Source: Escallonia rubra
Lineage: Eukaryota > Streptophyta > Magnoliopsida > Escalloniales > Escalloniaceae
Assembly (NCBI GenBank): GCA_033065855.1
Contig: JAVXUO010003202.1
Span: 25,577-89,576 of the forward strand
Direction of reading: 5' to 3'
DNA length: 64,000 nt
The notes under the pieces are model-generated. The model was not told where the DNA came from. It made no database searches and worked only from the letters and a program-made list of their open reading frames with translations. The position numbers and the translations under genes were made by a program. This document shows positions 23,064-34,599 of the stretch, piece after piece. The stretch's first letter is position 1. Every line of letters starts with the position of its first letter.

Positions 23064-23091
23064 ACAAATCATTTTGTGTTATGGATTCAGT
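23050..23091. repeat. Perfect 19-bp inverted repeat (4-bp loop)
   Basis: actgaatccataacacaaa, loop tcat, then the exact complement tttgtgttatggattcagt. The right copy (26540-26570) has only the left arm before diverging at gttggaaaa. The palindrome therefore sits exactly on the duplication boundary. Confidence 0.8.
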
Positions 23092-24145
23092 AAAATTTGC
23101 AGGTACGATGTCTTCAGGATATTTACAAGTCTGAACATACTTTATCACTACTGTCTGCCCCTTAGTTGCACAAAGCGGGGGCGGGGGCGAGAGCGGGAAT
23201 GGGAACGGGGGCGGGGGAGCGTAAGGACCATGAAGAATCTGAGGTTGGGAGTGGCTTCAATAAATAAATGTGTAAAGAGTATTATCATTTGTTTAGTATA
23301 GTTTACGTAGCCAGCAATAACAAACAAGGAGGCTTTAAGGACTTGAAGGAAGAGAGAAACATGGAATTGAGTTGAAAGGTGCTTAATTTTCAGGTATTCT
23401 CTCACTTCTTCCATGCATCTCTATCCAGCTAACGGGATCGAGTTCCCATATTAGCTTGGGACGAGATCCCATGGAACTCTTAACTTGGGATCGCAAAAGC
23501 GAGTTTCTGAGAGAGAAACGTCACCATATTAGGAGTTTCTTGCAACTAATGTTTGCCCTACACTTTTCCTCACTCTTTTGCTTTGCTGTGGGATGGTGTG
23601 ATGAAAAGAATGTTTTCTTTCATTTATCAAGCTTGCAAGTTTCTTAGGGTGTTGGATTTACAGTTCTCCAGCATTTCTTCTTTTCTTGCTGAAATAGATC
23701 GGCTAGTTCACATAACGTACTAAATTTTTTTTGGCTGCGATGCGGGTTGAAGGAATCTTCCTCACCCCACATATAGCGATAATTAAAGGCCCCTAAATGA
23801 TTCTAGTAAATTTTACTTATTGACACTAAAACAATGCTACTAAGAATTGTTGCCGAAAGTATTAGCAGAAAAGTCACTAGAAACATTTAACGACTATTAA
23901 TTGCCGCTATATAAGGGGTTGGAGGAATATTCTTGCAACTCGAGTAGCAGCCAAAATTTGTTCTATTGTTACAGGAAGATCTATGGGATTTCAATTTGAT
24001 CCGCACTCGTTGGATATCTGCTTCGATCCTTTAGGACCAGATATTTTTTTTTTCACTTTGACTGGGTTGTGGGTCGGCTATGGTAATAAAGCGAGTGCAG
24101 TTCGAATTTGGTATTTACTATAACCCGGCCCGGTATCCAACCCGA
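23092..24145. other. Spacer between the two duplicated copies
   Basis: No gene recognised. A G-rich tract at 23168-23220 (cgggggcgggggcgagagcg and on) could form G-quadruplexes. Just after the palindrome the plus strand reads MDSVKFAGTMSSGYLQV and stops, which might be a gag start but is too short to assign. Confidence 0.4.
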
Positions 24146-24225
24146 ACCCGTCCTACATATTATATGATAGTTTTGACCCTAACCTTACATATAATCGTCT
24201 GCGCGCTCTCAGCCGTTCATCATTG

Positions 24226-24251
24226 TATAAAAGGTGCGGACAAAACCCTAA
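24226..24251 (+). promoter_or_regulatory. TATA box plus telo-box (right copy)
   Basis: TATAAAAGG (24226-24234) and AAACCCTAA (24243-24251) have the same spacing as in the left copy. A shorter pyrimidine leader and an ATG at 24304 follow. Confidence 0.5.
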
Positions 24252-25689
24252 TACACTTCCTTTTTTTTCTTTCACCATTTCTTCCCCAACACCACACTCA
24301 TCCATGGCCCTTCACACATCTTCATGTTGCCCCCATCCCCACCCACAGCGTGATGTTATTTCATCTTATCGTTGATCGCTCGTGTGTGGAAGACTAGTGC
24401 ATCCAAGCACAACGCCACCAAGAGGGTCCAAGATTGATTATTTGAATAGGTTGGTTGGGACGAACATCGACCTTCGCTTCTACAAGGCATGTTCGGTGGG
24501 TGTTCTGTTGGTGATTGGTTGTGTGATGGTTGACGGATCGTGCGATGGTGGTTATTTGTTTGTACGCCAGTGGTTTATTTGTGTGCATGCGGATCTATGC
24601 AGATTTGTGTGTGGTGAAGGGGTGCGGGTGCGGGCTTCTGGGTGCAGAACTTCAGATGGTCATTCTTCGTCGCTTTGGGGCAGATCAGGGCGGGGGCGGG
24701 TTTTGTTATAGTCCATCTGTCTGATCGGAGATGGTATTCCCATCCCTTGACCCGATGTTGGAGTGGGGCAAGCCCGCCGGAGTCACAAATTTGTGCTATT
24801 GAGGCGGGTAGGGATCCTGTGAAATCCGCATCCGACCCGCCCCATTGCCATCCTAGATCTATGGCACTTACCTTACTATAAGCCATCGACAAGATGGTAA
24901 ATTTGAGGCATCTCTATAGCCAACGTCAAACTTCTATTCTCATAGTAGAGAAGAGAAACAACCAATTATTGTTATATGTTCTTGCTGTTTAGCTTGCAAA
25001 GCATTTCTATTTTACTTGTCCACTGTCCAAACGAACAAGTATTGTCAAGGATTCCCATATTAGGAAGCCGGATGTATATGTTTTGAAATTATGGAATGGG
25101 GTGTTCGATAAATTAGACTAGCTTGAAACGCTGAAGGTACTTTACTGCGGGTCATAGAATGGCCATTGCGGCTTCTCTTGACGTTTGTGTTTCCCTTACA
25201 AACGAAAAAACTAACACTGCCAAGGTTTTATCTGCCTCGCATTGAAATTTCAATAATTGGGAGGCTACCCAACCTCGAGGTTTCTAAATGACTAGATGAT
25301 TGTTTTAAAGGAGGGAGTTTCTGCAACTCAAGTACCTGAAATTCTAGGACTTGGATATTGAAGAATGGATTGCTTCCAGTAGTCACTTTCTAAACCATAA
25401 GCAACTAGTGCTGATGCTGTACAGAAAACCGAAGGAGATTCTTAGTGATTTGAGGCACATCTCTACAATCGAGACGCCGATCAGAATGCTTCCTTTTGCA
25501 AATCAGTTAAGAGCCTGTTTGGGATTGGGAATCTCCACTACCAAGCTTCACTCTAATGTTACATAGATCGGTGCAAGGTCAGATTTGTTGCTCTTGGTGA
25601 TCGACAAGAATACATTTATGAGAATACAATTGCACCTGTAGCAAGGATGACTACTGTATAATTGCTCCTCTTCTTAACTACTTTCTAGA

Positions 25690-26200
25690 ATCGGCCATTG
25701 CTGCAAATGGACGTGACGAATGTTCTTCTTCATGGAAACCCTCCACCAAGTCTTGACAATGTTCCCTGCTTCTCAATTGAGTCACTCTATGTCACCTCAA
25801 GCAGGCTCCTTGTGCGCGTGTCAAAAAGTTTTCTTCCACTGTTTTGGCGACACAATTTCATTTGCCTATGTTGATTAGGCAGTTTGCCTTGATTGTCGTC
25901 GCTCCACAGCTAATTAACGTATGTTTCTTGACTAATATCTTATTTCTAGGAGATGTAAGAAGCAGGAATATGTCTCAAAATACTAAGGCTGAATATGGTT
26001 TTATGTCTTTAGCCTGCTCTGAGATTTTGTGGCGGCGTCACTAGCTTTCCGAGCTTGGTTTTCCACAGTCTACCTCAACTTGTTTTCATGTGGATAATAC
26101 AAGTGCTATTCGTCTCGTACCCGATCCTGTTTTCGATGAACGGATGTAACATATTGAAGTGGACTATCATGCAATCTGAATATTAAAGATGTAGAACCGT
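25690..26200 (+). pseudogene. Copia pol remnant (right copy)
   Basis: LQMDVTNVL near 25705, SRNMSQNTKAEYGFMSLACS at 25960-26020 and CFHVDNTSAIRLVPDPVFDE at 26082-26141 follow one another without the LINE seen in the left copy. Stops and a large internal deletion make it non-functional. Confidence 0.7.
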
Positions 26201-26570
26201 GGACAGAATCTGGTTGGTCGAGGGGACCCACCCACCTCGCACTCCGATTATAATTAAGGTGTATATCATAGAAGATCTAGGTATAATCATAGAATATATG
26301 GATGGCAGAATATCAGCTTATTTGTTGGAGAGGATTACATAGAGGAAAATATTAGGAATATCTTAAGAAATATTTGTGGGGATTGTAAACCCTGTAATTG
26401 TGCCAAGATCGTATAATGCCTGTAATCGTGTAATTTGAGTACATATAAATAGAGAAGTAGCCGGGGCAAGAAAGGCAGCCAAATACAGTTTATGTGTCTT
26501 TCTTTATTTTGTCATCTATAGCCACATTGGTGAAGGACTACTGAATCCATAACACAAATCATTTTGTTGG

Positions 26571-27270
26571 AAAAAAAAATAGCATAGATGATTTTTGTTG
26601 GGCTCAGGGTGTCTAAAGGCCAGATGCTTTTAACTTCTACGACGACACGAGACGCGGCAAAATTGATGTATCTTATGTTGTCTATCTTTTCCTTAAGTGT
26701 GATCGTGTTTTTGGTATCAGATATTACTCCAATTCGGAACTTCTCCCATTTTAAGGCCATAATGAAACAAAAGCAGTATAAATGTAGCTAGGACTTAGGT
26801 GTTCCTAAAGCCCATAGTCGTAATCTACTGGGCATGTGGGTTTTGGGCCTTTCTATATGTATACTTGTTGAAGACCATGGATCCAAGATGCATGAAGTCG
26901 ATCATGCCACATAACAGGATAAGACTAAGGGAAGTGATCCAGCCAAAATTTATCGTGATTGGTGAGGATCTTGTTTATTCGGTGCTGCATGCGTTGAATG
27001 ATTGATTGACATAAGATCAAATTCATAAGTTATCATACAATGGTCCAAGCAAAGAAAATTTCAGAACTTTCTAATCAGAATCACATAATTCTCTAAATTT
27101 TACTATAGATAAAGAGGTCTATGAAATCTTCGTATTCATTAATGGGAACTTATTGCCTCCCCACGAGTCTAAGCTTGCTGTAGTATGATGTTACAAGACT
27201 AAAAGTACTCGAAAAGATGCATTACAAAGACATTACCCGGATGGTGAAGTCAACGGCATTGCCATTTAGA
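26571..27270. other. Intergenic; downstream of SABATH copy A
   Basis: No gene recognised. The minus strand immediately right of here is the 3' end of the methyltransferase gene, so its 3' UTR and poly(A) signal should lie around 27000-27270. Confidence 0.4.
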
Positions 27271-29826
27271 TTACTCGCGTTTCAAAGCAACAATCAATTG
27301 AGTCCTTTTCTCATAGCTTGATTCCAACGCAGACGATATCTCCGCCTCTTTAAGGAATGTCCGTTCAAACAATTCATCAATGACTTCACATCCAAAGTGT
27401 TTGGTGAAGATATCTTCCAAGCCCGCTCTAAAGTGCACTATCAAACTATGCACATTAACTGAGCTACCAATTTTTGACCTGGGATCCGCTACTTCCATTC
27501 TCTCAATGCTAAAGCACCCAACATCTTTAATCACCTCCGTAATCTCCTTTGGGGTGGCAACATACACGGGCAAGTTGAAGGAGTCCACTTGAGATTCATT
27601 GATAAGGCCCTGTAGAAGAGATTGACATTTGGGCTCAACATTGTTATTACACGACAAACATATATCAAAAGGTGAAAAAGATCCATATTGCATCTAACTC
27701 AGTGCATCAAGTGGTATAATCAAACAAAAAAGTAAACCTAATAGAGTTTTCCTCTTTCGCTTCATTTATTTTTTTCTATTAAACTTTTGGTGGCTCAAGG
27801 GAGGGAGGCGTCAACTGTATACCATATGGGTTACTCTTAACTCCAGTTTACCCACAACAATATTAGTAGAACTTCAGGAAAATATTCTGAAGTAGAACTT
27901 GAATTTTTTTCTGGATTTCCTCAGTGTATAGCAGAAATAGCACCAAAAATTTCATCCCCAGAACACCTGGAATAGCTAATTATTGACTCACCGCCTTCAC
28001 CATATCCATGAGGTTGGAGCAAAGAGAATCGTATAATACACCAAATGGGAACTGAGAACGATGTACTCCATCAGGAAGGCCTGGCATGATCAGTATTATC
28101 ATCCCTCCGACGACAATCTCTTTAGCTCTAGCATTCAAAAAGATCTTCACGTCCTTTTGGAACTGAGCCGCGTAAGCATTAGCAACTTCATCTGAGGAGC
28201 TTGTGTAGTTAATCTTGCCTTTGTTCCATGCGGGAGATGTCTTGTCCAGTAACTCTTCCGGTACCTTGGAAAGCCAATGAAGTGCGTGAGATGAATGCAC
28301 GAGATGAAGAGAGGACCTCGGGAATAGCCGACCATAGAAAGAACCAGGGATTCCAGCAGCAAAATATTTTCTACTGGGAGGAAGCGATGCAAATAGAGTA
28401 TTGAAATCATTGGAGGCATGATCGCTGAAGAACACTTGAAATTCAAGACTGCCAGACTTGGCACCAGCTTGTGTCATGTACTTTTTATCCACTACCTCTA
28501 GTAAATTTTGCATAGCAAGGAAGGTATTGGGTCCGACCGAACATCCGAAGTCAGCAATGCAAAAGCTGTTTGAACTAGAAGCAATCAGGCTTTGTACGTC
28601 AAGCTTCTCAGCAATCACCTCGTTAATAATTTCCTTTGCACCATTTGTAGCTTCCCTCTGTCAAATTACCCGAAAAAATCGTTAAGTGTCCTTGATGATG
28701 GTAGATAAAGCCATCATCATCATGATTGACAGGAAGACACTAGACATGCCCAAGTTTAACAGCTTGGCTTAGATTCATCTAAATGCCAAACATCATTACT
28801 GCAACCACGAAATCCATAAATCACCTAGTTCACCACTACCATGTCGATTGTTGGTTTGTGGCAGGAATACATGTCAGTTCCATTCAGACCAGAAAAATCA
28901 ACATTAAGCTGCTCTATTTTGAGTCAAAACAAGGTGAGTTGAAACTTAATTTTCCCAGTTTCTAACAACTTGCATACAAACAACCATTTCCCTAGAGGCA
29001 CTTCTCTACGACTCTACGTAACTTGACTCAGTCACAGTTGAGTTCAAACATCATACTTTGCAATCCACATTCCACCTGTACTGGTATTCTCAGATTTGAA
29101 TCCTCAAACAGCATAGCAAAACATCTGATTTTGCTTCTGTGTGGTCTTTTTCAGATTAAGAGTCGAAAAATCTAGTCAATCTCTAGATATGCTCCGGGCC
29201 CCACTTTTTCTCTTTTTTCACTTAAACGGTTGAACCGCAACCAAAATTGGAGAAAAATTCATATTATTCGGTAGTTATCCACAAGAACATACCCCGAAAA
29301 TATGAAAATTGTGCCATAGAAAGATGGGGAAAAAAAATATATTGCGCTAACTCTGACAAAATGTCTGAGGCATGACTTCTAAAAAATACAGTTTGAACTA
29401 GATTTATAGTGTGATCACACGATCAACATTAACAAGATAGTCGAAAGCATCATTAGCAAAATACGTGAACGACAAAGACACCACTTGTAACTCATCCAAA
29501 AGAAGTCGTTTCAAGACCGTCTTAACCAACTTATCTAGCTCGTAGCGACAACTTGGTTCTCCTCTATTTGCAAATACAATAATAAGACATGAATAGCTCA
29601 AAACAAAATTGACAACTCACAAGGAATTCAAGAACTCTTTAGGACCAATCACTATATGCAACTCGGTATTCAATACAGATTTTGAAAACTAGAATAGAGT
29701 GAAACGTGACAGTGGTGAAGTAGGTGATTTATGCGAAGTGGGTGATCAAAGGAGCACCTGATACTGGGAGTTCTTGGCGTAGCTGTAGGGGCCATCTCCA
29801 CCGTTCATCGGAAAAGATTCCGGCAT
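27271..29826 (-). CDS. SABATH-family carboxyl methyltransferase, copy A
   Basis: Three phase-0 exons: 29826-29758 (23 codons), 28657-27992 (222) and 27609-27271 (112 plus stop). Each is bounded by GT...AG, giving 357 residues, the usual SABATH length. Exon 1 begins MPESFPMNGGDGPYSYAKNS, including the N-terminal substrate/SAM-binding YSYAKNSQYQ segment. Exon 2 has the SAM-binding motif FCIADFGCSVGPNTF, FFSDHASNDFNTLF and IPGSFYGRLFPRSSLHLVHS. Exon 3 has VDSFNLPVYVATPKEI. SABATH enzymes methylate carboxyl (or ring nitrogen) groups of small metabolites using SAM in the cytosol. The wording resembles the At5g37990/At5g38100-like branch, whose substrates are mostly unknown. No disruption is visible. 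Copies B and C are partial. Confidence 0.85.
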
Positions 29827-30469
29827 TGTGCCTTTTGCCTGCCTTGCTCCTCTACCTGTAACTCTTTCGGCGTGCCGTCCTTTGCCCCTCTTCCCAGCGA
29901 TGTTGTATTATAGTAGTAGCATTGGATAGTGACGTAATCTCGTCCAACATGGCGGCATAGGTGACTCCACTTCATGCTAGAACATTGTCCACATCATTCT
30001 AGAACATTGTCCACTTCATGCTATTGTTGGCATAGGTGACTCCACTTCATGCTATTGTCAACAAAACTGGCAAAACCATCAAATCGTCTCTCTCTTTTAA
30101 GTTCTCTTGAAGTGAATCCTAATTACACCCGATCTCGTCAAAAGCGAGCCTTATTTCTAATTCTGTTAAAATTTATTGTTTTAACAATATACTTGAGCTA
30201 AAAAAAAATGTGTTTTTTATATAAGGAGTTTTATAGCCATATTTGTTCAAGTTTTTGTTTGACTCAACAATGTTGACCAATAAGTATGAGAGTTTAACAA
30301 GCAAGATTTAATCTTAGTAAAAATTTGTATCTTTTTATCATTCGTACTCTACTTTGAGAACATGTGCATATAGACAGATAAGTGAATTTCAGTTCTCTCA
30401 TGTATCAAAAAAAAAAATTCATTTTCTCTTCGCTTAAGGTATATATAAAATTGTACAAGTAGTCTAACA
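29827..30469 (-). promoter_or_regulatory. Upstream region of SABATH copy A
   Basis: A TATA-like actataata on the minus strand (about 29911-29919) lies some 90 bp before the ATG. At 29960-30060 a short segment (gcataggtgactccacttca, tagaacattgtccac) is repeated two to three times. The corresponding region beside copy B begins to diverge near 40505 and resumes around 43180. Confidence 0.35.
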
Positions 30470-30502
30470 AGCACCCACGCAAAGCGTGGGCCTTTGGCCA
30501 GT
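30470..30502 (+). other. Possible Helitron 3' terminus
   Basis: The hairpin cccacgcaaagcgtggg is followed about ten bases later by CCAG|T. In the copy near B (43797-43818) the same place reads CTAG|T. A short hairpin just before CTRR at an A|T insertion site is the Helitron 3' signature. No helicase gene was found. Confidence 0.4.
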
Positions 30503-30676
30503 AAGATAATAAATGAGAGGTGGAAAGAAAGGGGGCCTTGTCCTTCATCCACCAATCCGCAACTATCAGTCAATCGATGTGTGAGCCTTTAGCGAGTAAG
30601 TTAATAAAGGAGAGATGGAAAGAAAGGGGCCCTGTCCTTCATCCACAAATCCGCAACTACCAGTCCATCGATGCGT
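30488..30676 (+). repeat. ~94-bp tandem duplication
   Basis: Two copies of a unit containing agtaagataataaa...gagatggaaagaaagg...tccttcatccac...ccgcaactaccagtc. The equivalent place beside copy B (about 43810-43900) has a single unit, so the duplication arose in copy A only. Confidence 0.7.
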
Positions 30677-31427
30677 ATGTAAAAATAAAATTAATAATAT
30701 AAACTTTGTCAAAAAATCAAATATCACGTTATGGAAACTAACCATGTCTTTATAAATAGTTACATACTATTTAAACTTTATTTTGTGTCTTTTTTTATAA
30801 AAAAAAACTATAAAATGTCAAGTGTCTACATTGTGCATAAGTATTTATCGTGCCACATGCAATGCGTACGTAAAAATGAAGTTAGTAATATGATATATTT
30901 TTATAAAAGTAAGCTTGGCCCCATGTGCAACACTAAAATTGTTTGAAATTTATTAAAAAAAAATCAAACATGGTATATAAGTGTTTTAAATGTAAAAACC
31001 AAAAATGACCTTAAGGTAGTTATTTAAAATGTTTTTGTCTGCTTCGTTTTTAATAATATTGTCAAGTGTCACAATTGTAGATAGTTAGTTATGTAACACC
31101 AAGAGGTCTTACACCAAAAGAAATTTTTTCTTATATATAGTATAGATGTAAATATGAAAAATGTACTAAGGACGACTTGGTTTGGTTTTATGACAAGTGT
31201 CATTTAATATTTATTCTTAGCTCTTTGGGGAAGTGTCATCTTAATTTGACTTTAATTAGACTCTTTATTATTTAATAATTTATGCTTATTACCATAAATT
31301 TGAAACTATTTTAATGTAAATTTCCTACAAGATTTTACATTTAAAAACCAAACATCAAAATTAAAAAGCTTCATAAAGATGGAGTAGAATTCTTCCAACG
31401 AATATTAGATATATTCTGATATACTTC
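30677..31427. other. AT-rich flank with a possible minus-strand Helitron 5' end
   Basis: Homology to 43900-44195 continues to about 30980. At 31129-31147 the minus strand reads tctatactatatataagaa after an A, a classic Helitron 5' terminus. No matching 3' end was identified with certainty. Confidence 0.35.
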
Positions 31428-32136
31428 CACTACAAGAAAAGATGGCTTTAGCGACGGAAGGTATTCCGTCGCTAAGAGACTGATTCAGCGACGGTATTTA
31501 CCCTCCGTATAAATCCGTCGTTAAAAAAGTTTATCGACGGACCATTCCGTCGGTAAAAGAATTTGCCAACGGACTTTTAACGACGGAAAAAACCGTCGCT
31601 AAATAGTTTTAGAAAGTTTATAATTTTTGATGATTTAAAAAAAAAAATTAAGCGACGGAATAATGCTGTAGCTAAAAATTCAGTTGGTAAAAATGTCTTT
31701 TACGGACGGACTATTAGCGACGGAATTATTCCGTCGCTATAGGTCTGTCCTTAATACGCATATTTGCTTTCTTTCTTTTCTTTCTCCCGTTTCTCTCTCT
31801 CTCTCTCACCCACCGGCGTTCTCACCTCCGGCGACCCCCTCTACGGCAACCCACCTCCGGTGACCCCCTCTACGGCAACCGAACCCCAGTGACACCCCTA
31901 TCTTCCCCCCGACGTCGCGCCACCTCCGGCGGCCGTCACGGCCAGTCTTTAACGACCAGATCGATCTAGCGTAGTCTGCCTAGATCTTTGAGCTCCGGCC
32001 AACTTCGATAAGTTTCAAACTGGCTAATCAGCCTACAAAGCTTTTAGTTTGATATGTTTAATGAGATTGTTTGATATGGTTAATCGAGAAGGGGATCTCT
32101 GATTGGGGTGTACGTTAATGAGATTGTTTGATATGG
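31428..32136 (+). mobile_element. CACTA element end with subterminal repeats
   Basis: It starts CACTACAAGAAAA. Then come many direct and inverted copies of GCGACGGA / TCCGTCGC in 31440-31745, the usual subterminal binding sites of CACTA transposases. A CT-rich and GC-rich leader follows (to about 31990). A second CACTA end begins at 32137. The opposite terminus of this copy was not found. Confidence 0.75.
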
Positions 32137-32739
32137 CACTACAAGAAAACAGGCTTTTAGCGACGGGGAAATCCGTCGCTAAAAGCCCAAAATCCGTCGC
32201 TAAAAGAATTAGCGACGGATTCACCGTCGCTAAAAATTCCTCGTATAAAAGCCCGTCACTAATAGTTTAGCGACGGAATTTTTAAATCCGTCGCTAAATA
32301 TGTCATTTTTACCGACGGATTTATTTTTCATTAGCGATGGATATTCCGTCGCTAATTATATTTTTAGAATTTTAATTTAATTTTTTTTTGTCAAATTAGC
32401 GACGGATTAAATATTTTAGCGACGGAATATTCCGTCGCTAAATAACTAATTGTAGGAATACTTTAGCGACGGAATAAATCCGTCGCCAAAAGTCAATTTT
32501 TTTTTATTTTTCAATTACCCAGACCTGTAATACAATTTTCAATTCTCAACAACAATGCGCAATAATCAATACAGAAAGTAATATATATAATCAATTATAA
32601 AAAATATTTATTATAAAAAAAACTCATACATGTACAAGCCGGGAACCGGATATAGCCGGTTAGGAGAGGGGATAAGAGTACAAGCGGGGGGCGGGGGGGG
32701 GGGGGAAGCTAGGAACGGGCACGGGAAGGGGCTCATCAG

Positions 32740-34393
32740 GGGTTCCCGAGTCCCGGATCTGGATCCTGCTGATCCGGGGCCGGGGCGGCCGGTCCAGTAG
32801 TGCCCTGCTCCCTGATCATCCGGCACACCACTGTAGCAATGCGCTGGATCTCTTCGTCGTCCAACTGAGGCCGAGGAGCCGGTGTCTGTGGACGGGAAGC
32901 AGAGGGTGAGGACGCTCCTATCACGGCACGAGCAGTCGTGCTAGGCAGGCCGCGTATGCGGCCTTTCGGCCGATTCACGATCTCCGGCGTATCCAGCCAT
33001 CGCTTCAACCCCCCAGTACTCGCAGCCGTACTAGTGGACGCTGATGGCTGTCCGGACTACTGCTCGGACCCCCTTAGCTGTTCATACGAGGCCTGCAAAA
33101 ATAGTGGTTTAACGATATGTTAGGGCATTAATTAACGAAACAGACATTGAGGATAGAAAGAAAAAACATTAACTTAAATAAATTGACTCACATCGATCCG
33201 CCGGGCAATATCTGAAATATAGTCGCCCGCCCGGTGCGTCTCGTCCTTGTCTTTCTTCCGCACGTGCGTCTAAGTATAGGTCAGAGCTATGACCTCATCC
33301 TCCTCCAGATCCGGGTGCTCGACCGCGTTCATGTGTCGGACGATGTCGTGTGGCACCGACCCCCCCGTGTGCGTCGGATTTCTGTTCTGTCTGTTCTCAG
33401 CCCCGCTCTTACTCTTGGCGTCCCAACCTGGATCCGCAGCCCACCGATCTATCATCTCCCCCCATACACGGTGAGATATCCAATGTGGGGGATATCTCGT
33501 CATGTTCGTCATCGGGGCACCCGCGGGCAGCGCCTTCTTCGCCCGGTCCCGTGCATCGTGGAGCCATCGGCGGTAATTCTTGCCGATGTAGGCAAAGAAA
33601 GCCTGCTGCCCCAGTACCTGCTGCTGAGGCGTGTCAAACGTGAACCCCTCCTATAAGGCATTCAATAACACAAATTAACAACATAAAACAAACTGTAATT
33701 TAACATTTACTAACGCTGAAAAAAATACTTCACCGTACCAACCACTCCTCCCATAGGGCCTCCCTCGCAGCGGCATCCCAGTCCTTCCAGTACAGGCGTG
33801 GCTCGAAGAATCGACCCTTCACAAGAACGCCGATCTTCGTCCTCGCCATATTCTCCAGGATCCTGCCAAAGAAGTAATTAAATTAATTAATACAGTTCAA
33901 ATATAAATTAACACCCAAAAATTTTAAACATAAGGCATGAGGTGATATTTTTAGTACTTACAGGCCCTCCTGCGTGAGCGTAACTCTCTGTTTACGCTGG
34001 GGGTCGATGCGTACCCCGCGTGTCGGACCACGGCCTCGTCGAGATCCTACAAAACACAGACATTAATACAGTTCAAATATAAGGCTAGCGAAAATGTACG
34101 AAACACCGTTATCAACTATACCTGAGGTAGAACCCACGGAAGATGGAGAATACACGCGCGTGTGGGATGAATCTGCGTCGGGCTGGGGCGACGGCTCGAG
34201 CTGGGGCTGGGGCGACGGCTGGGGCGACGGCGATGGCTGGGGCGACGGTGACGGCGACGGCTGGAGCTAGGCCCCCGATGGCTGTCCGCGATCACTCTGT
34301 GCCTCGTCATCAGTAGGCAATGATGAGGTGGGACTAACCGGGGAGGAAGCAGCTCGGCGTCCAGCCCGGCCACGAATAGCCCGTATCCTATCC
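32740..34393 (-). pseudogene. CACTA TNPA-like protein (plant transposase, Ptta/En/Spm)
   Basis: Several exons on the minus strand. They run from MDRIRAIRGRAGRRAASS, through a Ser/Pro/Gln-rich segment from a ggcgacggctgg repeat, to GRGPTRGVRIDPQRKQ. Then come MARTKIGVLVKGRFFEPRLY, WKDWDAAAREALWEEW, MIDRWAADPGW and AENRQNRNPTHTGGS, ending with WLDTPEIVNRPKGRIRG. NR......H..GS is the conserved core of this family, which binds subterminal repeats. In-frame stops occur near 34270 and 33060, so this gene is probably dead. Confidence 0.7.
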
Positions 34394-34467
34394 ATATCTG
34401 ACTTCATATAGATTATATACAAAGACATTAACACGTGAAAAACAATAATTTAGGCATAAATCATCAT

Positions 34468-34470
34468 CGG

Positions 34471-34517
<47 letters not shown>
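34468..34517. repeat. (AT)n microsatellite
   Basis: About 20 TA dinucleotides between the TNPA-like and TNPD genes of the CACTA element. Confidence 0.85.
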
Positions 34518-34519
<2 letters not shown>

Positions 34520-34599
34520 CGGATGTGCAAAAACACATCAATAAACACAAAGTTCTAAAATGTTACTACATTTTTCCCGTGATGTTACAACATTACAAG

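Larger units (their letters stand above)
13259..23080 (+). repeat. Direct duplication, left copy (with two later insertions)
   Basis: Sequence from catattatatgatagttttg onward is repeated almost base for base from about 24146. It includes the promoter-like module, the Copia pol remnant and the LTR. The left copy contains two extra blocks absent from the right one: a Harbinger-like element at 14558-15961 and a LINE at 16619-22581. Without these the copies are about 2.4-2.5 kb each. Confidence 0.85.
24146..26570 (+). repeat. Direct duplication, right copy (keeps both empty sites)
   Basis: It matches the left copy (13259-23080) without the LINE and the Harbinger-like element. Empty sites are visible at about 25440 (gattcttagtgatttg) and 26075 (ctacctcaacttgttttc). 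Divergence between copies is scattered single bases and small indels. Confidence 0.85.
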
